From positions 1 through 5,821 of the forward strand of contig JACCXA010000287.1 in the NCBI GenBank assembly GCA_013697365.1: a stretch of 5,821 nt of DNA, given 5' to 3'. This document shows, piece by piece, positions 1 to 5,809 of this stretch. The notes under the pieces are model-generated. The model was not told the DNA's origin, searched no databases, and was given only the letters and a program-made list of their open reading frames with translations. The stretch's first letter is position 1, and each line of letters begins with the position of its first letter. This DNA comes from Chthoniobacterales bacterium (lineage in GTDB: Bacteria; Verrucomicrobiota; Verrucomicrobiia; Chthoniobacterales; UBA10450). The position numbers and the translations under genes are program-made.

Positions 1-848
1 GACAACGCGAGCGCAAAGAGCGGGCAGAGGAGCTGGAGGGTTTGCGAGAGCGCGACGCCGAGTTCGCGGATGGCGACGTAGTAAAGGACGTGCGCCAGGC
101 TGATGCAGGTGATGGCGGAGATAACGAGGATGAGATTGACGTCTGAGCCGACGTGCAACGGAGTCGCGATCTCGCCGAAGGCGAGGGTGAGCGGAAGAAG
201 GAGGATGGAAGTCATGAAGCTGATCACTCCAAAGCTGCGCACCGAGCCGAGCGCGGCGGAAGGACGCTTCACGAGGACGCCGTAAAGTGCCCAGCAGAGG
301 GCGGCGGCGAAGGCGGTGGCAAGACCGACTAGTGGAATGTGGCCCGCTTCGCGACTTGGTTGAAACCACAAAACACCGATCGCCCCAAGCATTCCGAGCA
401 GAGTGCCGAGCTGAAATTGCCATTGGCGAATGATCCAGCGTTCCTCCGGAAAAAAAATGAGCGCGAGAACCGCTGTCATGATCACGGTCGAGCGCATGAA
501 AATGGCGTAAACGCCGGGCCCCATGTAAAACAAGGCCATTACCTGGGTGAGCTGATGGACGACATTTGGCAGCGCCACGATGAAACAAGCCAAAAACAAA
601 CTCCGGTTGAGCCGCGCGCCGTTGCGTTCAAACGAAAAAAACGCAAACGGCAAAACCGCCAGGCAGGCGATCGAGTAGCGGTAAAAATTTTGCGAATATG
701 GGTCATAATACCGGTTCAGGTAAAACATGAAGAGCGACGGCGTGGACCAGATGAGGACCGTGCCGAAAATAGCGGCGTAGCCTTTCGAAAACGCGGTGCG
801 GCTTTGATCCACCAAGTCAGCGTGCGTCGATGGCGTGGGTGTGTGCAC
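1..848 (-). CDS. EamA/DMT-family membrane transporter (3' end beyond the left edge)
   Basis: The complement strand reads without a stop for 282 codons from a GTG at 848 to the window edge, so the C-terminus is missing. The product is very hydrophobic and shows about nine membrane segments, roughly residues 23-44, 55-73, 84-109, 112-133, 147-162, 171-193, 206-225, 237-260 and 264-282. This fits the 10-helix, two-repeat EamA layout with the last helix cut off. Family members export metabolites or take up solutes across the inner membrane; the substrate cannot be told from this sequence. The start is uncertain. An in-frame TAA lies just upstream at 869-867, no ATG precedes the first helix, and no Shine-Dalgarno is visible. 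GTG 848, TTG 815 or GTG 812 are all possible, and the first ~20 residues before the helix are poor in hydrophobics. It is divergent from the TPR genes, so no functional link is implied. Confidence 0.85.
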   Translation of the reverse strand, partial: MHTPTPSTHADLVDQSRTAFSKGYAAIFGTVLIWSTPSLFMFYLNRYYDPYSQNFYRYSIACLAVLPFAFFSFERNGARLNRSLFLACFIVALPNVVHQLTQVMALFYMGPGVYAIFMRSTVIMTAVLALIFFPEERWIIRQWQFQLGTLLGMLGAIGVLWFQPSREAGHIPLVGLATAFAAALCWALYGVLVKRPSAALGSVRSFGVISFMTSILLLPLTLAFGEIATPLHVGSDVNLILVISAITCISLAHVLYYVAIRELGVALSQTLQLLCPLFALAL

Positions 849-853
849 AGCGC

Positions 854-881
854 TTGATAGAGCAGTTTAATTTCCTACCCT
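854..881 (+). promoter_or_regulatory. Candidate sigma70-type promoter for the TPR gene pair
   Basis: In the short divergent region, TTGATA (854-859, one mismatch to TTGACA) is followed after 16 bp by TACCCT (876-881), which keeps the T, A and final T of the -10 consensus. Transcription would begin near 888 and leave a 5' leader of about 40 nt before the ATG at 931. The -10 box is weak, so this is only a candidate. Confidence 0.3.
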
Positions 882-913
882 GCAAACGATTACTCGCTCA
901 GAAACGATGGGAC

Positions 914-920
914 AGAGGAG
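914..920 (+). promoter_or_regulatory. Shine-Dalgarno site that fixes the start of the first TPR gene
   Basis: AGAGGAG lies 10 nt before ATG 931. An in-frame ATG at 907 sits upstream of this site and would place it inside the coding region. The encoded sequence from 931 begins as a clean signal peptide, so 931 is preferred. Confidence 0.75.
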
Positions 921-930
921 ACCGAAACTT

Positions 931-1764
931 ATGGCTAAGAAATCAGCACTCACACTCGCGCCCGTAGCACTTCTCACCTTCGCCCTTGCGGCGACAGCCT
1001 CCGCCCAGGCAAAGAAAAGCGGCGGCGGCAGTTCAGATCTGGCCAACAAAGGCGTGCAGTTGGCGCAGCAAGGGGCGCACGAGCAGGCAATTGAAGCGTT
1101 TACCCAGGCGATTCAGATCAGTCCGAAGGATGCTCGCCTCTACCTGGACCGCGGCAAGGTCCTTCGGACGCTGCAAAAATTTCCGGACGCAGTGACGGAT
1201 TTTACTAAGTCGATTGAGTTGGCTCCGAAGGATTTCCAGGGTTACTCGGAACGGGGGGCGACCATGGTCGCGCAAAACCAGCTAGAGCCCGCGATGGCCG
1301 ATTTAAATAAGGCGCTTGAATTAAAAGCCGATGACCCGCCGACTTTGGAGCGACGCGGCCTCGCTTATTACAATCAGAAAAATTATCAAGCCGCGCTGGA
1401 TGACTACAATAAAGCACTCGAACAAAACCCAAATAGCACGCTTGGCCTAAATCGCCGCGCCGATGCATTCGTGGCGCTGAACCGTCTGCAGGAAGCTCTC
1501 CCTGATTTGCAGAAGGCGGTGCAGATCCGTCCGGACGATTTTACCGCTCAGGATCGGCTCCGCTACGTGCAGGCAAGATTGGCTCCGGCACCGGTTGCGG
1601 CAACGGCGGCGCCCGTCAGAGCCGCGCCAACACCAAAGCCCACGCTCATGACGAGAACGAATATCTTCATTGGGCTCGGGGCGCTCCTCGCTCTCTTTAT
1701 TGTCATCGTCGTGATCGCTAAGTTAGCGGTGACACGCGGGACTGATGATGTGCGGGATAATTAG
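931..1764 (+). CDS. Exported TPR protein with C-terminal membrane anchor
   Basis: A 277-residue protein. Residues 1-26 look like a Sec signal peptide: Lys-Lys near the N-terminus, a hydrophobic core, and an Ala-Ser-Ala site before Gln26. There is no lipobox cysteine. Residues ~36-203 form five consecutive 34-residue TPR units (about 36-69, 70-103, 104-137, 138-171, 172-203), each with the usual small/aromatic pattern ending in a Pro- or Asp-containing turn. A Pro/Ala-rich linker (218-238) leads to one strong transmembrane helix (245-267) and a short charged tail. If the signal is cleaved, the TPR domain faces the periplasm and is held to the inner membrane by its C-terminus. TPR domains bind other proteins; no partner or enzymatic residue can be named. 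It lies 59 bp before a paralogous gene and is probably cotranscribed with it. I know of no specific name for it. Confidence 0.85.
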   Translation: MAKKSALTLAPVALLTFALAATASAQAKKSGGGSSDLANKGVQLAQQGAHEQAIEAFTQAIQISPKDARLYLDRGKVLRTLQKFPDAVTDFTKSIELAPKDFQGYSERGATMVAQNQLEPAMADLNKALELKADDPPTLERRGLAYYNQKNYQAALDDYNKALEQNPNSTLGLNRRADAFVALNRLQEALPDLQKAVQIRPDDFTAQDRLRYVQARLAPAPVAATAAPVRAAPTPKPTLMTRTNIFIGLGALLALFIVIVVIAKLAVTRGTDDVRDN

Positions 1765-1823
1765 AAATTCAAACAGGGCCTGCCGAATATACGAGCCGTG
1801 GAACCGTCCGATTTCTTCGAACT

Positions 1824-2630
1824 ATGATGACTTACCCCAAACCTCTTCTCCTTCTATTCGGGTCACTCGCACTTTTCGTGGCAACCCTGCCGGTCTCCGC
1901 TCAAGACGATTCTGTTGAGCCTACGCGAAAGGGCATCGAGCTGGCGAAGCAGAAAAAGTACGATCAGGCAGCAGAGGAATTCAGCCAGGCAATCAAGGCT
2001 GATCCCCAAGACACGAAACATTATCTCAACCGTGGTAAAGCGCTCAAGGCGGCGGGGAAACTGACCGAAGCAGAAAAGGATTTTACCAAGGTCGTTGAAC
2101 TGCAGCCGGAGAGAGCGGAGGGCTTCAGCGAACGCGGCAAATTAAAGGTGGCGCAAAAGAATTTCGAAGGGGCAATCGAGGACCTGGACGAGGCGATTTC
2201 GAATGATGAGGACGACATCGACAGCTATCGTTTCCGCGCTTTTGCCCACATCTCGAAGAACGATTTCGAGAAAGCGATTGAGGACTACAGCAAGGTCCTG
2301 GATGAGAAGGCCGATGACGTTCAGGCCCTCGAACGCCGCGGCTTCGCCTATCGCAGCCTGAAGCAGTACGACAAAGCGATTGAAGATTTTAGCAAGCTGG
2401 TCAAGGCGACGCCAAAAGATGCTGAAGCCTATCGGCGTCGCGGTTATGCCTACAGTCAATCAGGCGACAACGAGAAGGCGCTCGCCGATTACCGGAAGGT
2501 TGTCGAGCTGAAGCCGGGCGATGCCGATGCAGAGAGTCGGATCAAAGCGGTGGAAGCACGCAAGCCAGCGGCGGGTGGAGCTTCTCCCGCCGCGGTCCCA
2601 AGCGGCGCATCGGCGCCCTCTCCGAGATAA
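1824..2630 (+). CDS. Exported soluble TPR protein, paralogue of the upstream gene
   Basis: A 268-residue protein. It has a signal peptide at residues 1-26, with a hydrophobic stretch rich in Leu and a Val-Ser-Ala site before Gln27. Six TPR units follow at about 32-65, 66-99, 100-133, 134-167, 168-201 and 202-233. A short Pro/Ala/Gly/Ser tail (248-268) ends the protein, with no membrane segment, so it should be soluble in the periplasm or beyond. It shares clear segments with its neighbour, including a Ser-Glu-Arg-Gly motif followed by Val-Ala-Gln in unit 3 and a Lys-Ala-Asp-Asp...Leu-Glu-Arg-Arg-Gly junction, but carries one more repeat. Start codons at 1824 and 1827 are adjacent (ATGATG). 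No Shine-Dalgarno is visible in the preceding 20 nt, unlike the first gene. The role is presumably protein binding; the partner is unknown. Confidence 0.85.
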   Translation: MMTYPKPLLLLFGSLALFVATLPVSAQDDSVEPTRKGIELAKQKKYDQAAEEFSQAIKADPQDTKHYLNRGKALKAAGKLTEAEKDFTKVVELQPERAEGFSERGKLKVAQKNFEGAIEDLDEAISNDEDDIDSYRFRAFAHISKNDFEKAIEDYSKVLDEKADDVQALERRGFAYRSLKQYDKAIEDFSKLVKATPKDAEAYRRRGYAYSQSGDNEKALADYRKVVELKPGDADAESRIKAVEARKPAAGGASPAAVPSGASAPSPR

Positions 2631-2708
2631 AGATATAAACGCTTTTTGGGCGACTCTTGGCCCAGACGAGAAAGGCCGATTGGAGCCAGTTAGACCGCAA
2701 CAAAGCCT

Positions 2709-2736
2709 TTGACACCCCAAGGCCGGCTGTTAGGTT
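2709..2736 (+). promoter_or_regulatory. Candidate promoter for the tRNA-Thr/tuf unit
   Basis: A perfect TTGACA -35 box (2709-2714) is followed after 16 bp by TAGGTT (2731-2736). The -10 box is immediately preceded by TGT, that is, an extended -10 TGn. Transcription would start near 2743, about 145 nt before the tRNA, so the hairpin at 2834-2867 would be in the transcript. The -10 hexamer matches only at T, A and final T. Confidence 0.4.
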
Positions 2737-2833
2737 GCCGAAGCTTTTTGCTGGAACGAACGGTCCCACAGTCGTCCAAATTGTAAGGTTTGACGCGGCT
2801 TTGGGACTTTTATCTCTTTGGCAAGGAGCAACC

Positions 2834-2867
2834 GCTTGTCGCCAGCTCCGCTGGGAATGCGACAAGC
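2834..2867 (+). other. Strong hairpin in the leader of tRNA-Thr
   Basis: GCTTGTCGC (2834-2842) and GCGACAAGC (2859-2867) are perfect 9-bp complements. The 16-nt interior contains a further CAGC/GCTG pairing (2843-2846 with 2850-2853). It ends 19 nt before the mature tRNA 5' end. There is no T-run after it, so it is not a standard terminator. It could be an RNase processing signal, a pause site or an attenuator. Confidence 0.5.
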
Positions 2868-2886
2868 AGCGAGATGACGGAACGCG

Positions 2887-2962
<76 letters not shown>

Positions 2963-3024
2963 GGTGAGCTTGCGATCGGCAGTAACAACCCACAAAGAGA
3001 CGAAGTTTTAGTTAGTTCAAAAAC

Positions 3025-3030
3025 AAGGAG
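3025..3030 (+). promoter_or_regulatory. Strong Shine-Dalgarno site of tuf
   Basis: AAGGAG lies 9 nt before the tuf ATG at 3040, in an A-rich unstructured stretch. It is one of only two clear ribosome sites in the window, as expected for a very highly translated gene. Confidence 0.85.
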
Positions 3031-3039
3031 AATCGAGAG

Positions 3040-4224
3040 ATGGCTAAGGATAAATTCGAACGGAATAAGCCGCACGTAAATGTCGGCACAATCGGTCACG
3101 TCGATCATGGCAAGACGACATTAACGGCCGCAATCACCACGGTGCTGGCGAAGAAAGGCTTTGCCCAGGCTCGCGCCTACGATTCGATCGACGCCGCCCC
3201 GGAAGAGAAGGAGCGGGGCATCACGATTTCGACGGCTCACGTGGAGTATCAGAGCGATAAGCGCCACTACGCGCACGTCGATTGCCCCGGCCACGCCGAT
3301 TACGTGAAGAACATGATCACGGGCGCGGCCCAAATGGATGGCGCCATCCTCGTTGTTTCGGCAGCTGATGGTCCAATGCCGCAAACCCGCGAGCACATCC
3401 TGCTGGCACGCCAGGTGGGAGTTCCCTCGGTCGTCGTGTTTATGAACAAGGTCGACATGGTGGATGACCCTGAACTTCTCGATCTGGTGGAGATGGAAGT
3501 GCGCGACCTTCTGACCCAGTACGAATTTCCCGGCGACGCGATTCCAATCGTGAAAGGAAGCGCGCTTAAAGCACTTAATGGAGATGCCGATCAGGAAGCT
3601 CAGATCCTGGCCCTCATCACCGCGGTCGATGACTACATTCCGATCCCGGAGCGCCCGATCGATCAGCCTTTCCTGATGCCTGTGGAAGACGTGTTCAACA
3701 TTGAAGGCCGCGGCACGGTTGCGACTGGTCGTGTGGAGCGCGGTATCCTCAAGAAGATGGAGGAAGTTGAGATCGTCGGCATCGCGGATACCGCGAAGAC
3801 GACCTGCACCGATATCGAAATGTTTCGCAAGCTTCTCGACGAGGCTCGCGCGGGCGATAACGTCGGTCTGCTCCTCCGTGGCGTGAAGAAGGAAGACGTC
3901 TTTCGTGGCCAGGTCATCGCGAAGCCGGGCAGCATCAAGCCGCACAAGAAATTCAAGGCTGAGGTCTACGTTCTCAGTAAGGAAGAGGGCGGTCGCCACA
4001 CTCCGTTTTTCACGAATTATCGTCCGCAGTTCTATTTCCGCACTACCGATGTGACCGGGACTGTTAAATTGCCGGAAGGCGTTGAAATGGTCATGCCTGG
4101 CGACAACGTGTCCGTGGAAGTTGAGTTGATTACGCCGATCGCGTTGGAGAAGACGATTCGCTTTGCTATTCGCGAAGGCGGCAAGACCGTCGGCGCTGGT
4201 CGCGTGGGTGATATTTTGGACTAA
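3040..4224 (+). CDS. tuf: Translation elongation factor EF-Tu
   Basis: EF-Tu brings aminoacyl-tRNA to the ribosomal A site and hydrolyses GTP after codon matching. The protein has 394 residues, the same length as the E. coli protein, and is complete. The GTPase domain (about 1-205) shows P-loop GHVDHGKT at 19-26, switch I RGITI at 60-64, DCPGH at 81-85 with the catalytic histidine at 85, NKVD at 136-139 and SALK at 174-177. Domain 2 (about 212-300) includes GRGTVATGRVERG. Domain 3 (about 303-394) includes the tRNA-contact segment GGRHTPFF at 317-324 and ends in a typical GAGRVGDILD-like terminus. It follows tRNA-Thr and precedes tRNA-Trp. No key residue is missing. A long open frame on the opposite strand is a codon-bias shadow. 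Confidence 0.99.
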   Translation: MAKDKFERNKPHVNVGTIGHVDHGKTTLTAAITTVLAKKGFAQARAYDSIDAAPEEKERGITISTAHVEYQSDKRHYAHVDCPGHADYVKNMITGAAQMDGAILVVSAADGPMPQTREHILLARQVGVPSVVVFMNKVDMVDDPELLDLVEMEVRDLLTQYEFPGDAIPIVKGSALKALNGDADQEAQILALITAVDDYIPIPERPIDQPFLMPVEDVFNIEGRGTVATGRVERGILKKMEEVEIVGIADTAKTTCTDIEMFRKLLDEARAGDNVGLLLRGVKKEDVFRGQVIAKPGSIKPHKKFKAEVYVLSKEEGGRHTPFFTNYRPQFYFRTTDVTGTVKLPEGVEMVMPGDNVSVEVELITPIALEKTIRFAIREGGKTVGAGRVGDILD

Positions 4225-4225
4225 C

Positions 4226-4288
4226 AATCTTCCGCTTGCCTTCCTCCTCGGTCTTCTCTCTTGAGAAGCTTTAGAAAGTAGGAAGATT
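4226..4288 (+). other. Structured spacer after tuf (nested inverted repeats)
   Basis: Two nucleotides after the tuf stop, AATCTTCC (4226-4233) is the exact complement of GGAAGATT (4281-4288). Inside lies a second perfect hairpin, CTTCTC/GAGAAG (4253-4258, 4263-4268) with a TCTT loop. There is no following T-run; the sequence continues AAGGGG. It could end or attenuate the tuf transcript, protect the mRNA 3' end, or mark the cut between tuf mRNA and tRNA-Trp, which begins 21 nt later. The pairing is direct from sequence; the role is inferred. Confidence 0.45.
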
Positions 4289-4309
4289 AAGGGGCAGCGG
4301 GAGAGTATT

Positions 4310-4382
4310 AGGTCAGTAGCTCAATTGGTAGAGTTGCGGTCTCCAAAACCGTCGGTTGGGGGTTCGAGTCCCTCCTGACCTG
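4310..4382 (+). tRNA. tRNA-Trp (anticodon CCA), CCA end not encoded
   Basis: A complete 73-nt cloverleaf. Acceptor AGGTCAG (4310-4316) pairs with CTGACCT (4375-4381), with discriminator G4382, the usual base for bacterial tRNA-Trp. The anticodon stem GCGGT/ACCGT (one G-T pair) encloses loop CTCCAAA with anticodon CCA at 4343-4345. The T stem GGGGG/CCCTC (4358-4362, 4370-4374; one G-T pair) closes a TTCGAGT loop. The bases after G4382 are TTT, so the 3' CCA must be added by the CCA-adding enzyme, in contrast to the tRNA-Thr upstream. A tRNA-Trp between tuf and secE is a known arrangement in several bacterial groups. Confidence 0.96.
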
Positions 4383-4399
4383 TTTCGCCATGAAAACAT

Positions 4400-4495
4400 C
4401 GAACAACGAACATCCAACGCCCAACATCGAAGTGGAGGATACGGGTTCACGATGTCCTTCGGCGTTCGGCGTTGGACGTTGGATGTTGGATGTTC
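4400..4495. repeat. Inverted repeat built from 7-nt tandem units
   Basis: The left arm (4401-4431) and right arm (4465-4495) are complementary at 26 of 31 positions around a 33-nt centre. Each arm is itself a tandem array with a 7-nt period. The right arm runs GTTCGGC, GTTGGAC, GTTGGAT, GTTGGAT from 4464. The left arm runs CGAACAA, CGAACAT, CCAACGC, CCAACAT from 4400. The element fills most of the tRNA-Trp to secE spacer and would form a long hairpin in RNA. It resembles dispersed intergenic repeats I associate with Verrucomicrobiota genomes, often mis-annotated as tiny proteins; that link is from memory and unverified. Confidence 0.7.
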
Positions 4496-4514
4496 CCCCT
4501 TTTCCTCCCCGCCC

Positions 4515-4733
4515 ATGATCGCCAAAACGAAAAACTTCTTCAACGAAGTGAAGGTGGAACTGCAGAAAGCTTCCTGGCCCTGGGATCCAAAAGAGAAGGG
4601 GATGAAGCGTTATAAAGAGCTGACCGATTCCACCATCGTCGTAATCATTGCGATGCTGCTCCTCGGGGGATACGTGGCGCTATTTGATTTTGTCCTGGTC
4701 AACGTCATCCAGTTCTTTACCCGCTTGAATTGA
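4515..4733 (+). CDS. secE: Preprotein translocase subunit SecE
   Basis: SecE is the small clamp subunit of the SecYEG export channel in the inner membrane. This 72-residue protein is the short, single-helix form found in most bacteria. An amphipathic N-terminal region (about 4-20) ends in the conserved Ser-Trp-Pro (20-22). A KEL motif follows at 34-36, and the membrane helix lies at about 39-67 (STIVVIIAM at its start). Between Trp-Pro and Lys-Glu-Leu there are about 11 residues (WDPKEKGMKRY), longer than in the E. coli type. Start ATG 4515 is chosen because longer in-frame openings begin inside tRNA-Trp and cross the repeat. No Shine-Dalgarno is visible; the preceding 20 nt are almost pure pyrimidine. 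It adjoins nusG with a 1-nt gap. Confidence 0.93.
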   Translation: MIAKTKNFFNEVKVELQKASWPWDPKEKGMKRYKELTDSTIVVIIAMLLLGGYVALFDFVLVNVIQFFTRLN

Positions 4734-4734
4734 T

Positions 4735-5304
4735 ATGGCTTTTGTCCTCGCTCCCAAGGATCAGTGGTATGTCGTGCACGTGCTCTCCGGACAGGAGAAC
4801 AAGGTCCGGGACAATATCGCGAAACGGGTAAAGACCGAGGAGATGAGCGATGTCGTTTTCGAGGTCCTCGTCCCCACGGAACGTGTCTCCGAGATCAAAC
4901 GGGGCAAGAAGAGCGAGACCACGCGCAAATTTTTCCCAGGCTACCTCATCGCAAACATGCATTTGCTTGACGAGAACAACCAGCTCGTTGGCCGCACATG
5001 GTATTTTATCCGTGATACCCCTGGCGTGATCGGTTTCGCCGGGACAAAGGACAAGCCCATCCCGATGCGGCAGTCTGAGGTCGATAACATGCTCGCGCAA
5101 ATGCGGGAGCGCGAAGAGAAGGTAAAGCCAAAGGTGAGTTTCGAAGTCGGCGAGACGGTGAAAGTCGCGGACGGTCCTTTTCAGAATCAAAACGGTATTG
5201 TCGAAGAGATTGATCCGGATCGCGGCAAGCTTCGCGTCTCTGTCACGATCTTCGGGCGTGCCACTCCAGTCGAGCTCGAGTACTGGCAGGTTGAGCGCGG
5301 GTAA
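4735..5304 (+). CDS. nusG: Transcription elongation/antitermination factor NusG
   Basis: NusG binds RNA polymerase, supports processive elongation, and links it to Rho or, through S10, to the leading ribosome. The protein has 189 residues, close to the usual ~180. The N-terminal NGN domain spans about 10-115, with WYVVHVLSGQE at 11-21, the RKFFPGY segment at 64-70 and a TPGVIGF-like stretch at 95-101 that contacts the polymerase clamp. A linker (about 116-135) leads to the C-terminal KOW domain (about 138-187), with VADGPFQNQNGIVEEID followed by SVTIFGRATPVEL. No insertion is present. The ATG begins one nucleotide after the secE TGA, with no Shine-Dalgarno, so translation is probably coupled to secE. 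Confidence 0.97.
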   Translation: MAFVLAPKDQWYVVHVLSGQENKVRDNIAKRVKTEEMSDVVFEVLVPTERVSEIKRGKKSETTRKFFPGYLIANMHLLDENNQLVGRTWYFIRDTPGVIGFAGTKDKPIPMRQSEVDNMLAQMREREEKVKPKVSFEVGETVKVADGPFQNQNGIVEEIDPDRGKLRVSVTIFGRATPVELEYWQVERG

Positions 5305-5383
5305 AGCAGCTTAAGCTTGGACCTTTGAGCTTTAGGCGAAGCGCGGTGCCACTTAAATCTTAAAACTTAAATCTTTCAAAAAA
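5305..5383 (+). promoter_or_regulatory. Leader between nusG and rplK with an exact direct repeat
   Basis: This 79-nt spacer contains a 10-nt palindrome AGCTTAAGCT (5308-5317), a small GCTT/AAGC hairpin (5329-5342), and two identical 11-nt copies of ACTTAAATCTT (5351-5361 and 5365-5375) spaced 14 nt apart. An A-run then leads directly into the rplK ATG. There is no Shine-Dalgarno. In E. coli the rplK leader is where L1 represses translation of its own operon; I could not match an L1 site here. Confidence 0.4.
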
Positions 5384-5809
5384 ATGGCCAAAGAAATCGT
5401 CGCTCACATCAAACTGCAGATCCCTGCCGGTCAGGCGAACCCGGCGCCGCCCGTCGGAACGGCGCTCGGCCCCCGTGGCGTCAACATCATGGCGTTCTGC
5501 AAGGAATTTAACGCCGCGACCCAGAAGCAAGCCGGTGATATTCTGCCGGTCGTGATCACAGTCTTTAAAGATAAATCGTTCACGTTCATTACCAAAAGTC
5601 CACCGGCTGCGATCCTTTTGAAAAAAGCCGCCAACATCGCCGCTGGATCCAAAGAGCCGAACAAAAACAAGGTCGGCAAAGTGACGCGTAAGCAGGTCAT
5701 GGACATCGTGAAGACCAAGGGCAAGGATCTGAATTCGCGGAACGACGAGGCCGGATTCAAGATTATCGCCGGCACCGCACGGCAGATGGGTCTCGAGATC
5801 GTCGACTGA
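5384..5809 (+). CDS. rplK: 50S ribosomal protein L11
   Basis: L11 binds the GTPase-associated region of 23S rRNA and is needed for factor-dependent GTP hydrolysis and for the stringent response through RelA-type enzymes. The protein has 141 residues, the typical length, and is complete. The N-terminal domain (about 1-70) has the proline-rich segment QANPAPPVGTALGPRGVNI at 17-35, which covers the factor- and thiopeptide-facing region. The C-terminal rRNA-binding domain (about 74-141) includes SPPAAILLKKAA at 72-83 and the closing GTARQMGLEI at 130-139. The start has no Shine-Dalgarno; AAAAAAATG precedes a standard MAKEI-type N-terminus. The rplA gene would be expected next, but only 12 bases remain. 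Confidence 0.98.
   Translation: MAKEIVAHIKLQIPAGQANPAPPVGTALGPRGVNIMAFCKEFNAATQKQAGDILPVVITVFKDKSFTFITKSPPAAILLKKAANIAAGSKEPNKNKVGKVTRKQVMDIVKTKGKDLNSRNDEAGFKIIAGTARQMGLEIVD

Larger units (their letters stand above)
2631..2886. other. Non-coding region before tRNA-Thr
   Basis: These 256 bases separate the TPR pair from the tRNA-Thr/tuf unit. Open frames on both strands here either run into the tRNA or mirror the TPR gene, and none has a ribosome site or a recognisable product. The region contains a candidate promoter (2709-2736), a second weaker TTGACG/TATCTC pair (2790-2795 and 2811-2816, only 15 bp apart), and a strong hairpin (2834-2867). I saw no hairpin followed by a T-run that would end the TPR transcript. 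Confidence 0.6.

Noticed and set aside
339..857. 172-codon + strand frame in the left region
   Set aside because: It is antisense to the intact EamA-type transporter frame. Its translation is charged and low in structure, and it matches nothing recognisable.
2763..2807. 6-bp inverted repeat GTCCCA/TGGGAC
   Set aside because: It is short with a 33-nt loop and no flanking extension, so it is expected by chance.
3121..4227. 368-codon open frame on the - strand opposite tuf
   Set aside because: It mirrors almost the entire tuf gene, a known result of strong codon bias in a highly expressed gene. It has no recognisable domain and no ribosome site.
4261..4290. Promoter for tRNA-Trp/secE (TTGAGA then GATTAA, 18 bp apart)
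   Set aside because: The -10 match is poor and the -35 box lies inside a hairpin, so it is not supported above chance.
4400..4495. CRISPR-like array
   Set aside because: The 7-nt units have no unique spacers between them, and the two arms are in opposite orientation.
4356..4514. N-terminal extension of secE beginning at 4356
   Set aside because: It would start inside tRNA-Trp and cross the inverted repeat. The SecE homology begins only after ATG 4515.
4313..4543. Small - strand frame covering the repeat and tRNA-Trp
   Set aside because: Its translation comes from the antisense of the tRNA and the heptamer repeat, a typical source of spurious small proteins.
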